64,000 nt of DNA, taken from Pedobacter heparinus DSM 2366. Its GTDB lineage: Bacteria > Bacteroidota > Bacteroidia > Sphingobacteriales > Sphingobacteriaceae. The position numbers and the translations under genes are program-made. Shown piece by piece: positions 32,997 to 41,797 of the stretch; positions within the stretch are counted from its first letter, which is position 1, and every line of letters starts with the position of its first letter. Under the pieces are notes generated by a model. It was not told where the DNA came from and did not search any database. It saw only the letters and a program-made list of their open reading frames with translations. Where the stretch lies: assembly GCF_000023825.1 (NCBI RefSeq), contig NC_013061.1, forward strand, positions 2,480,001-2,544,000. Direction: 5' to 3'.

Positions 32997-35570
32997 ATGG
33001 CGAAAAATTTATTAATAGTAGAGTCACCTGCAAAAGCAAAAACCATCGAAGGGTATTTAGGTAAGGATTTTTTAGTTAAATCGAGTTACGGGCACATCCG
33101 TGATTTGGTTAAAGGGGATATGGCGATTGATACTGCCAATAATTTTGCCCAGACCTATGAAGTGCCGTCCGATAAGAAGCAGGTGGTTGCAGAACTTAAG
33201 AAATTGGCCAAAGACGCAGAAATGGTATGGCTCGCATCCGATGAGGACCGCGAAGGAGAAGCCATATCCTGGCATTTGTATGAAACCCTGGGACTGAAGG
33301 AAAATAAGACCAAAAGGATTGTTTTTCATGAGATCACCAAGCCCGCCATATTAAAAGCAATAGAAACCCCGCGCAGCATAGATTACAACCTGGTTAATGC
33401 CCAGCAGGCTCGCAGGGTGCTGGACAGGCTGGTAGGTTTTGAACTTTCGCCGGTATTATGGAAAAAAATTAAGCCTTCTTTGTCGGCCGGGCGTGTACAG
33501 TCTGTCGCCGTTCGCCTCATTGTCGACAGGGAACGTGAAGTCAATAAATTCAATGCTGCTGCAGCATTTAAAATTACTGCCGAATTTGTTACCGGTAATG
33601 GAAAAGAGCTGGTTAAAGCAGAGCTGCCACAGCGTTTTGAAAAAGAAGCTGATGCAGAAAAGTTTTTGAACGATTGTGCAGGGGCCGGTTTTTCGGTCGA
33701 CAGCCTGGAAACAAAGCCCGCCAAACGTAATCCTGCAGCGCCTTTCACCACCTCTACCCTACAGCAGGAAGCTTCGCGGAAGCTGGGCTATTCGGTAAGC
33801 AGGACGATGCAGATTGCTCAAAGGCTATACGAAAGTGGAAGAATAACCTATATGAGGACAGATTCGGTGAATTTGTCGGAAACCGCTTTACAGGCTGCGG
33901 CCAGCGAAATCAGGTCGGCCTGGGGCGATAAATACCATCAGCCAAGAACTTATAAAACAAAATCTGCTGGTGCACAGGAGGCACACGAGGCCATCCGCCC
34001 TACTTATTTCAACCAGCATACCGTGCCGGGCGACAGTTCGGAGCAACGCCTGTATGAGCTGATCTGGAAAAGAGCCATTGCCTCACAGATGAGTGAAGCG
34101 CTGTTTGAAAAAACTACCGCACAGATCGGTATCAGCACCCGTAAGGAACAGCTGATTGCAGAAGGTGAAGTGTTGAAATTTGATGGCTTTTTAAAAGTAT
34201 ACCTGGAATCTTCGGATGAAGAGGATGCGGAAGATTCGGAGGGCAACAATATGCTTCCAGCACTTTCAAGGGGACAGGCGCTGACTTTAAAAGTGATGAA
34301 TGCAACGGAAAGGTTTTCGAGACCGCCGGCAAGATATACAGAGGCTTCATTGGTTAAGAAGCTGGAAGAGCTGGGTATAGGCAGGCCTTCTACTTATGCG
34401 CCAACCATCTCTACCATCCAGAACCGCGGATATGTGGTTAAGGAAGACCGTGATGGCCGCCAGCGTAGCTTTGCAGCCATAGAACTGAGCAATGGTTCGG
34501 TAACCAAAAAGACAAAAACAGAAATTACGGGTGCTGAAAAAGGCAAGCTCTTCCCTACGGACATTGGCGAGGTGGTGAACGATTTCCTTGTAGAACATTT
34601 TAAAGGTATTGTTGATTTTAACTTTACAGCGAATGTAGAGAAGGAGTTTGACGAGATTGCGCAGGGCCTGCAGGAATGGACAAAAATGCTCCACTCCTTT
34701 TATACGCCCTTTCACCTGGAAGTAGAAAATACGCTGGAAACGGCCGACAGGGCCAATGGAGAGCGCTTGCTGGGACTGGACCCGGCAACTGGTAAAAATG
34801 TTTACACCAAGGTTGGCCGCTTTGGCCCGCTGGTACAGATCGGTGAAAATGACGATGAAGAAAAACCACGTTATGCCAGTTTGTCCAAATCGCAATCGGT
34901 AGGTACAGTTACACTGGAAGAGGCTTTAGAGCAGTTTAAACTTCCTTTTTCTTTAGAAGATTATCAGGGTAAAGAAGTTTCTGTTGGAGTTGGCCGTTTT
35001 GGGCCTTATGTGAAATGGGGCGATGCCTTTATTTCTGTACCAAAGAACGAAGACCCATTGTCGATAGACCAGGCGCGTGCCATAGAGATCATTGGCGAGA
35101 AAATTACGGCCGATGCACCGGTGGCACATTACCAGGGCATGCCGGTTACCAAGGGTACAGGCAGGTTTGGGCCTTTTATCAAATGGAACGACCTGTTTAT
35201 CAATGTGCCAAAGGCCTATAATTTCGACAGGCTTTCGCAGCAGGATATTGAGGAGCTGATCGGTAAAAAGATCGAAAAAGAGGCCAACAGGTTTATCCAG
35301 CAATGGCCTGCCGAAAAGATCGCGATCGAAAATGGCAGATGGGGACCCTTTATCCGTTTTGGCAAGGAAATGCTGAAATTGCGTAAAAACCCGGCCACGA
35401 ATGATAAGTATACCCCTGAGGAACTGGCATCAATTGCTTTGGATGAAGTGAAGAAGCTGATTGTAGAGCAGGTGCCAAATGCATTTGAACCTAAAAAGAA
35501 AGCCGCTGCAAAAAAAACGGGAGCTGCGAAGAAAGCACCTGCAAAAAAGAAAGCAGTAGCAAAGAAGTAA
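32997..35570 (+). CDS. topA: DNA topoisomerase I
   Basis: 857 residues. Type IA topoisomerase that relaxes negative supercoils. The Toprim domain starts LLIVESPAKAKTIEGYLG (Glu9) with the metal triad SDEDREGE (Asp82, Asp84). Nucleophile Tyr285 in GRITYMRTDSVN. Instead of zinc ribbons the C-terminal third has four repeats of the GRFGP type (TKVGRFGPLVQIG, VGVGRFGPYVKWG, KGTGRFGPFIKWN, IENGRWGPFIRFG). The last 25 residues are almost only Lys and Ala (KKAAAKKTGAAKKAPAKKKA), like a histone H1-type tail for DNA binding. The next gene follows 26 bases later. Confidence 0.97.
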   Translation: MAKNLLIVESPAKAKTIEGYLGKDFLVKSSYGHIRDLVKGDMAIDTANNFAQTYEVPSDKKQVVAELKKLAKDAEMVWLASDEDREGEAISWHLYETLGLKENKTKRIVFHEITKPAILKAIETPRSIDYNLVNAQQARRVLDRLVGFELSPVLWKKIKPSLSAGRVQSVAVRLIVDREREVNKFNAAAAFKITAEFVTGNGKELVKAELPQRFEKEADAEKFLNDCAGAGFSVDSLETKPAKRNPAAPFTTSTLQQEASRKLGYSVSRTMQIAQRLYESGRITYMRTDSVNLSETALQAAASEIRSAWGDKYHQPRTYKTKSAGAQEAHEAIRPTYFNQHTVPGDSSEQRLYELIWKRAIASQMSEALFEKTTAQIGISTRKEQLIAEGEVLKFDGFLKVYLESSDEEDAEDSEGNNMLPALSRGQALTLKVMNATERFSRPPARYTEASLVKKLEELGIGRPSTYAPTISTIQNRGYVVKEDRDGRQRSFAAIELSNGSVTKKTKTEITGAEKGKLFPTDIGEVVNDFLVEHFKGIVDFNFTANVEKEFDEIAQGLQEWTKMLHSFYTPFHLEVENTLETADRANGERLLGLDPATGKNVYTKVGRFGPLVQIGENDDEEKPRYASLSKSQSVGTVTLEEALEQFKLPFSLEDYQGKEVSVGVGRFGPYVKWGDAFISVPKNEDPLSIDQARAIEIIGEKITADAPVAHYQGMPVTKGTGRFGPFIKWNDLFINVPKAYNFDRLSQQDIEELIGKKIEKEANRFIQQWPAEKIAIENGRWGPFIRFGKEMLKLRKNPATNDKYTPEELASIALDEVKKLIVEQVPNAFEPKKKAAAKKTGAAKKAPAKKKAVAKK

Positions 35571-35596
35571 GCCTGGGCACACAAGACGCATAACCT

Positions 35597-36001
35597 ATGA
35601 AGAAAGATCTTCCTGAAAATATAGTTGAAGATGTGGCGATGGCCGTAGTGCTGATCGGTGAAACACCAGAAGTGAAAAACTGGACAGTATATATTGTAAA
35701 CCTGAAGGATGTGGCACTGGATAATGTGCTGATCAGCTCTAAAGGTTATGGCGAAAAAGATGGTAAAATGGTAAAAACCTCCGTTTTGCGCCATTTTATT
35801 GGCGACCTGAAAGCCAAATCTTTTTCTGGCGTAGAAGCCATAGACCCTGAGGTTTTTGGCCTTACCAACGAATACTGGCTCAGCTATTACATAGATGGCG
35901 TGATTTACGATAAGAAATTCATCTTCCTTCCGGAAAGTATTGTAGATGAAAACCTGATCCACGTTCCCCTGGTCAACATGCCAGGTGTAATGATCAAATA
36001 A
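35597..36001 (+). CDS. Conserved hypothetical protein
   Basis: 134 residues, no signal peptide, no membrane segment. MKKDLPENIVEDVAMAVVLI opens it; it has a WTVYIVNLKD beta-type stretch, a VLISSKGYGEKDG turn and a FIFLPESIVDE block. Similar short proteins follow topA in other Bacteroidota as far as I recall, but no function is known to me. Only 26 bases separate it from topA, so co-transcription is likely. Confidence 0.65.
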   Translation: MKKDLPENIVEDVAMAVVLIGETPEVKNWTVYIVNLKDVALDNVLISSKGYGEKDGKMVKTSVLRHFIGDLKAKSFSGVEAIDPEVFGLTNEYWLSYYIDGVIYDKKFIFLPESIVDENLIHVPLVNMPGVMIK

Positions 36002-36082
36002 AGGTCTGTTGATAACAATTGTGCTTTAAAGCCAAACCTTTTTGTTATTTTTCCTACACATCTTATTGTTAAACATTCGTGC

Positions 36083-39000
36083 ATGAAGAAGAATAAAAAA
36101 TACTTCCTTATTGGCGCTGTTGCGCTTGTACTGCTTGGTATAGGTTCTGTTTTCTTTTTTAAAAAGGAAAGACCCAAAGATTATAACCAGCAATATTCCA
36201 AATACATAGAAGCCTATACTTCGGGTACAGTCTCTAAAAAGAGCTTCATCAGGGTACACCTGGCCAACCAGGTGAAAACCATGGCTGATATTGGTGTGGC
36301 AGATAGCCGGGAGCTGTTCAGCTTTTCTCCGGGCATTAAGGGTAAAACTTACTGGATTGATGCGCAGACCCTGGAATTCAGGCCTGAGGAGAGCCTTAAG
36401 CCGGGTGAAACTTATGAAGCTACCTTTAAACTGGAAAAGCTGATGGATACCGAAAAAGGCCTTGAAGAATTTGAATTTGATTTCAGGGTAATCAAGCCGG
36501 GCATGAACCTGGTACAGAACGGACTGGTGTCGCAGAACAATACTTCGCTGGACTACATGAAGCTGAGCGGTGAGATCAGTACTTCCGATCAGGAAGATAC
36601 CAAGCTGATTGAAAAGGCTTTGTCGGTCGAATTTACACCATCACTTAAAGTAAAATGGCAGCATAACCCGGCAAAAAACACTTCCGTATTTACGGTAGAC
36701 AGCATTAAAAAGACCGGTGCTGAAAATAAGCTGGTATTGAAATGGTCGGGCAGCCCTATTGGTGCCGAAAGCAAGGGGGAAGAAACGGTTTTAGTGCCTG
36801 CTAATGGAGTGTTTAAGGTATTGGACATCCGGGCGGTGCAGGACCTGGAAGACTTTGCACTGGTACAGTTTTCGGAGCCTGTAGGTGTGGGCCAGGACCT
36901 GAACGGACTGATCTCGCTGGCCGGACAGTCGGACCTCCGATTCACGATAGATGGCAGCCAGGTTAAGATCTATTCTCCTACTACGCTGGAGGGCAACTTT
37001 TCTGTTGCCGTTAATGAAGGTGTAGAGAACATCAACGGTAAAAAATTACAGGCCGGCAAAACAGCAAACATCGTATTTGAAAACAAGCTGCCTTCGGTAG
37101 TGATTGCGGGCAGTGGCACCATTATCCCGAATTCGGGAAAGCTGGTATTGCCTTTTGAAGCGGTAAACCTGAAAGCTGTGGATGTGACAGTGATCAAGAT
37201 CTATGAGAACAATATCCCGCAGTTTTTTCAGACCAATAATTATAAAGATGGCGGCGAGCTGCGCCGTGTGGGTAAACCGGTGGTGCAGAAAACCATACGG
37301 CTGGATGAAGATAAAGCGCTTGACCTGCATAAAAAACATCGTTTTACCTTAGACCTGGATAAGGTCATCCGTACAGAACCAGGTGCCATGTACCGCATTA
37401 CCATTGGTTTCAGGCAGGCCTACAATGTGTATAAATGTGCAGAGGCCGAAGCTGGGGCTGCTGATGGGGATTATGAGCGCTATGGCGAGAAAATTGATGA
37501 GGATGATGAGTTCTGGGAGCGCTATAACAGCTATTATCCGAACAATTACCGCTGGGAAGACCGCGATAACCCTTGCACCCCATCCTATTATACCAATGAA
37601 CGCTGGGCAAGCCGGAATTTAATGGCCTCGAACATTGGCCTGATAGCGAAACGTGGAAATGACAACAGCATGCTGATCATAGCGACTGACCTGCTGACGG
37701 CCAAAACTTTGAGCGGGGTAACCCTGGAACTGCTGGATTACCAGCGCCAGCTGATCCACACCGTAAAAACGGATGGGGACGGTATGGCTTCGTTTGACCT
37801 GAAAAGAAAGCCCTTTTTACTGGTGGCCAAAAATGGTGATGAGCGGGGTTACCTGAAGCTGGATGATGGAAATTCGCTGCCACTGAGCAGGTTTGATGTA
37901 GGTGGTGATGTGGTGCAGAACGGTCTTAAAGGCTTTATTTATGGTGAACGCGGGGTTTGGCGTCCCGGAGATTCTGTATTCCTGTCCTTTGTACTGGAAG
38001 ACAAGCTCAAAAAGCTGCCGGGTGGCTATCCGGTTACTTTTGAACTGTATAACCCTCAGGGACAGCTGATCAAAAGGATGATCAATGGCAAGCCTTTAAA
38101 CGGGTTTTATGCATTCAGGACGGCTACAGAAAGCACGGCACCCACAGGAAACTGGCTGGCCAAAGTGAAGGCCGGTGGTGCGACCTTTTCTAAAACCATT
38201 AAGATTGAAACGGTAATGCCAAACCGTCTGAAGATCAGTTTCGACATTGGCAACCGTACCTATCTGGGTTCTGGCGGGCCTTCTACCGCTACCCTTTCGG
38301 CCAACTGGCTGTTTGGTGCGCCGGGCAAGCACCTGAAAGCCAAGGTGGATGTGAACCTGAATACCATGCAGACTACCTTTAAGGGCTTTGAAGCCTATAC
38401 TTTTGACAACCCGACGGTTGTGTTCCAGTCGCAGGTCAAAACCATATTTGAAGGTACCTTAAGCGAAACCGGAACAGCTACGGTAAATACCAATTTAAAC
38501 GAGAACAATACAGCTCCGGGTATGCTGAAGGCCAATTTTACCACCAAGGTATTTGAGGCAGGCGGTAATTTCAGTATCGACAATTTCAGCATCCCCTATC
38601 ATGTATACAGCAATTATTATGGCATCAAAACGCCTGAGGGCGATAAAATGAGTGGCATGCTGCTGACCGGCCAGGATCATAAGATTGACATTGTGAATGT
38701 AGACCGGAACGGGAAACTGGTACAGGGCGGTAAAACGGTAGACGTAGAATTGTATAAAGTGCAATGGCGCTGGTGGTGGGAACAGGACAACGAGAACTCC
38801 TTCGCCAATTTTACCCAGAATTCTTATAACAAACTGGTCAAAAAGGAAAACATTACACTGCAGGACGGTAAAGGCAGCTGGAAAATCAGGATCGATGAAC
38901 CGGAATGGGGCCGTTACCTGGTGCTGGTACGGGATGTAAATGGCGGACATGTTACAGGTAAATCGGTGTATATCGACTGGCCGGGCTGGGCCCAGCGCGA

Positions 39001-41647
39001 ACAGGGCAACAACCCTACCGAGGCTTCCATGCTTTCTTTTACGGCCAATAAAACGAAGTTTAATGTAGGCGAAGAAGTGGTGCTGACCATCCCTTCGGGT
39101 GCCGGTGGCAGGGCCCTGATCTCGATAGAAAACGGTAGCAAGGTATTAAAGACTTTCTGGACGGATACCAAAGCCGGGCAAACGCAGTTTAAGTTTAAAG
39201 CCGAAAAGGAAATGGCACCTAATGTATTTGCCAATGTAACGCTGTTACAGCCGCATGCACAAACGGTAAACGATTTGCCGATCAGGATGTACGGGGCCAT
39301 TCCCCTGCTGGTGGAAGACCCGCAGACCATACTGAAACCGGTAATCAGGATGGCCGATAAAATAAGACCCGAAACCGAAAGCAGCATTACAGTAAGCGAG
39401 CAGAATGGCAAGGCCATGACCTATACCATTGCCATTGTAGATGAAGGTTTGCTTGACCTGACCAGGTTTAAAACGCCGGATCCGCATGGCGTATTTTATG
39501 CCCGTGAAGGCCTGGGTGTAAAAACATGGGACCTGTTTGACTATGTTTTGGGTGCCTGGGGTGGCAATCTGGAACGCATCCTGAGTATTGGCGGGGATGG
39601 CAGCATCAATAAAAACCTGAACCCGGCCAAGGCCAACAGGTTTGTGCCGGTAGTAAAATACATGGGGCCTTTTGCTTTGGGCAAAGGCGCTTCGCAAACG
39701 CATAAATTTAAACTGCCACAATACATTGGCGCAGTAAGGGCCATGGTAGTTGCCGGCCAGGATGGTGCCTATGGCAAGGCCGAAAAAAGTGTGCAGGTGA
39801 AAAAGCCGCTCATGCTGCTGGCTACAGTACCAAGAGTGATAGGCCCTGGCGAAAGCTTTACGCTTCCGGCCACGGTATTTGCAACTGAAGCCAACCTTAA
39901 AAAGGTAACCCTGCAACTGCAGCCCCAGAATTTGCAGGTACAGGGGCTAAGGACCATAGAGATGAGCTTTAAGCAACCGGGCGAACAAATGGCCTATTTT
40001 GAGGTGAAGGCCCCGGAAATGACCGGCATCGCTAAAATACGGCTGGTAGCTCAGAGCGTTACGCCAAATGGTACAGAAAAAACCGCTTATGATGTAGAGC
40101 TGGATATCCGTAACCCTAACCCTTTTGTTACCAATGTGCTGTCGGCCGTAATAGAACCCGGCCGCAACTGGGGTACCCAATATGTACCTATAGGTATGGC
40201 AGGTACCAATTCGGGCAGTGTGGAAGTATCTTCCATCCCTCCCATCAATCTTAAAAAACGATTAAGCTATCTGATGCAATATCCGCATGGCTGTGTAGAG
40301 CAAACCACTTCCGGAGTATTTCCGCAGTTGTTTTTGAGTAAACTGAGCCCGTTAACGGAACAGCAGAAAGCCGGTACCGACAGGAACCTGAAGGCTGGTA
40401 TTGCAAGGTTGCGCAGCTTTCAGACTACTGAAGGGGGACTGGGCTACTGGCCTGGTGCCAGCACTGCCGACGAATGGGGCAGCAATTATGCAGGGCATTT
40501 CCTGGTAGAAGCGCAAAATGCAGGTTATACCACACCTGTGGGGATGCTGGATGAGCTGTTGCGCTATTTGAAAACAAAGGCCGCCAACTGGTCGCCCAAC
40601 AGTACCAATTTTTATGGAGGTGACCTTTCACAGTCCTATCGTTTATATGTACTGGCTTTGGCCAAAAGGCCGGATATGGCTGCCATGAACCGCTTAAGGG
40701 CCTTTCAATATTTGTCGGTAAGCGCCAAATGGCGTTTGGCAGCAGCTTATAAGCTTGCAGGTCAGTCGGATGCAGCAAATAACCTGATCAAAGGATTAGC
40801 GATAGAAGTTAAGCCTTACAACCAGCTTGGTGGTACCTACGGATCGGACATCAGGGATGAGGCCATGATCCTGGAGACCCTGACCTTACTGGGCCGCAAG
40901 GCTGAAGCAGGACGGCTGGTACAGTCGCTAGCCGTAAAAATGGGTAAAGACGACTGGTACAGCACGCAGACCACGGCATACAGTCTGCTGGCCATTGCTA
41001 AATTTTGCGGGGCAAATTCGGCAGCTAATAACCTGCAGTTCAGCTATACCATTGATGGTAAAAAGGGCAATGTAAATTCAAACCAGTTCCTGAACAGTAC
41101 GGCGCTGAGTTTTAAAGGCGGCAATGGCGTAAGCATCAGCAATTCGGGCAGCAGGGTACTGTTTGTGCGCCTGGTACTGGAAGGACAGCCGGCAGCGGGG
41201 CAAAATGATTTTCTGCCCAACAATCCGGATATGCTGGACATGAGCGTGAGCTATAAGCTGTTAAATGGTAAAGCGCTGGACCCTTCCGTATTGAAACAGG
41301 GAACTGATTTTTATGCAGAAGTGGTGGTTAAGAACCCGGGTAAAATGGGTTATTACGAACAGATGGCACTGACACAGATCTTCCCTTCGGGCTGGGAGAT
41401 CATCAATACCAGGGTTAACGACAACGAAAGTATCCTTGCAGCCTCTCCTTATACGTACAGGGACATCAGGGACGACCGGGTATTTACCTATTTTAACCTG
41501 AGGGAAAATGAGGCTGTAACCTATAAGGTGCTGTTAAATGCGTCTTATATAGGCCGCTATTATTTATCGGCCGTACAATGTGAGGCCATGTACAACAACA
41601 GCATCAGCGCAACTGAGGCAGGCAAATGGGTGCAGGTGATTAAATAA
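36083..41647 (+). CDS. Bacterial alpha-2-macroglobulin (large, membrane-anchored)
   Basis: 1854 residues. An N-terminal anchor (KKYFLIGAVALVLLGIGSVF, residues about 5-25) has no lipobox Cys, unlike E. coli YfhM. A long chain of macroglobulin domains follows, with the bait and A2M regions around 900-1250 (LVEDPQTILKPVIRMADKIR; YTIAIVDEGLLDLTRF). The thioester motif is intact: Cys1404-Val-Glu-Gln1407 in YPHGCVEQTTS, then the thioester helical domain (KAGIARLRSFQTTEGGLGYW). It is thought to trap proteases in the periplasm. It stands before pbpC, the same pairing as yfhM-pbpC in E. coli. Confidence 0.94.
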   Translation: MKKNKKYFLIGAVALVLLGIGSVFFFKKERPKDYNQQYSKYIEAYTSGTVSKKSFIRVHLANQVKTMADIGVADSRELFSFSPGIKGKTYWIDAQTLEFRPEESLKPGETYEATFKLEKLMDTEKGLEEFEFDFRVIKPGMNLVQNGLVSQNNTSLDYMKLSGEISTSDQEDTKLIEKALSVEFTPSLKVKWQHNPAKNTSVFTVDSIKKTGAENKLVLKWSGSPIGAESKGEETVLVPANGVFKVLDIRAVQDLEDFALVQFSEPVGVGQDLNGLISLAGQSDLRFTIDGSQVKIYSPTTLEGNFSVAVNEGVENINGKKLQAGKTANIVFENKLPSVVIAGSGTIIPNSGKLVLPFEAVNLKAVDVTVIKIYENNIPQFFQTNNYKDGGELRRVGKPVVQKTIRLDEDKALDLHKKHRFTLDLDKVIRTEPGAMYRITIGFRQAYNVYKCAEAEAGAADGDYERYGEKIDEDDEFWERYNSYYPNNYRWEDRDNPCTPSYYTNERWASRNLMASNIGLIAKRGNDNSMLIIATDLLTAKTLSGVTLELLDYQRQLIHTVKTDGDGMASFDLKRKPFLLVAKNGDERGYLKLDDGNSLPLSRFDVGGDVVQNGLKGFIYGERGVWRPGDSVFLSFVLEDKLKKLPGGYPVTFELYNPQGQLIKRMINGKPLNGFYAFRTATESTAPTGNWLAKVKAGGATFSKTIKIETVMPNRLKISFDIGNRTYLGSGGPSTATLSANWLFGAPGKHLKAKVDVNLNTMQTTFKGFEAYTFDNPTVVFQSQVKTIFEGTLSETGTATVNTNLNENNTAPGMLKANFTTKVFEAGGNFSIDNFSIPYHVYSNYYGIKTPEGDKMSGMLLTGQDHKIDIVNVDRNGKLVQGGKTVDVELYKVQWRWWWEQDNENSFANFTQNSYNKLVKKENITLQDGKGSWKIRIDEPEWGRYLVLVRDVNGGHVTGKSVYIDWPGWAQREQGNNPTEASMLSFTANKTKFNVGEEVVLTIPSGAGGRALISIENGSKVLKTFWTDTKAGQTQFKFKAEKEMAPNVFANVTLLQPHAQTVNDLPIRMYGAIPLLVEDPQTILKPVIRMADKIRPETESSITVSEQNGKAMTYTIAIVDEGLLDLTRFKTPDPHGVFYAREGLGVKTWDLFDYVLGAWGGNLERILSIGGDGSINKNLNPAKANRFVPVVKYMGPFALGKGASQTHKFKLPQYIGAVRAMVVAGQDGAYGKAEKSVQVKKPLMLLATVPRVIGPGESFTLPATVFATEANLKKVTLQLQPQNLQVQGLRTIEMSFKQPGEQMAYFEVKAPEMTGIAKIRLVAQSVTPNGTEKTAYDVELDIRNPNPFVTNVLSAVIEPGRNWGTQYVPIGMAGTNSGSVEVSSIPPINLKKRLSYLMQYPHGCVEQTTSGVFPQLFLSKLSPLTEQQKAGTDRNLKAGIARLRSFQTTEGGLGYWPGASTADEWGSNYAGHFLVEAQNAGYTTPVGMLDELLRYLKTKAANWSPNSTNFYGGDLSQSYRLYVLALAKRPDMAAMNRLRAFQYLSVSAKWRLAAAYKLAGQSDAANNLIKGLAIEVKPYNQLGGTYGSDIRDEAMILETLTLLGRKAEAGRLVQSLAVKMGKDDWYSTQTTAYSLLAIAKFCGANSAANNLQFSYTIDGKKGNVNSNQFLNSTALSFKGGNGVSISNSGSRVLFVRLVLEGQPAAGQNDFLPNNPDMLDMSVSYKLLNGKALDPSVLKQGTDFYAEVVVKNPGKMGYYEQMALTQIFPSGWEIINTRVNDNESILAASPYTYRDIRDDRVFTYFNLRENEAVTYKVLLNASYIGRYYLSAVQCEAMYNNSISATEAGKWVQVIK

Positions 41648-41713
41648 GGACTATAATCTTGGCCATACATTGATTAAGAGGTATTTGATAAAGCCAGCTG
41701 ATAATTTTAAGAA

Positions 41714-41776
41714 GGTAACAATTTTTTCCATGACGATTGATTTATTAGAGATCAATTGTTGCGGGAAATTGTTACC
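41714..41776. repeat. Nested inverted repeat between the A2M gene and pbpC
   Basis: Outer arms GGTAACAATTT (41714-41724) and AAATTGTTACC (41766-41776), with ATTGAT/ATCAAT inside. It is in the 150-base gap ahead of pbpC; no T-run follows, so an operator or mRNA structure is as likely as a terminator. Confidence 0.55.
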
Positions 41777-41797
41777 TGTGTGTTTTGAAAAAATGGA

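Noticed and set aside
35216..39916. Long open frames antisense to topA and the alpha-2-macroglobulin gene (up to 248 codons)
   Set aside because: They have no family resemblance and lie inside well-supported genes; they come from codon bias on the other strand.
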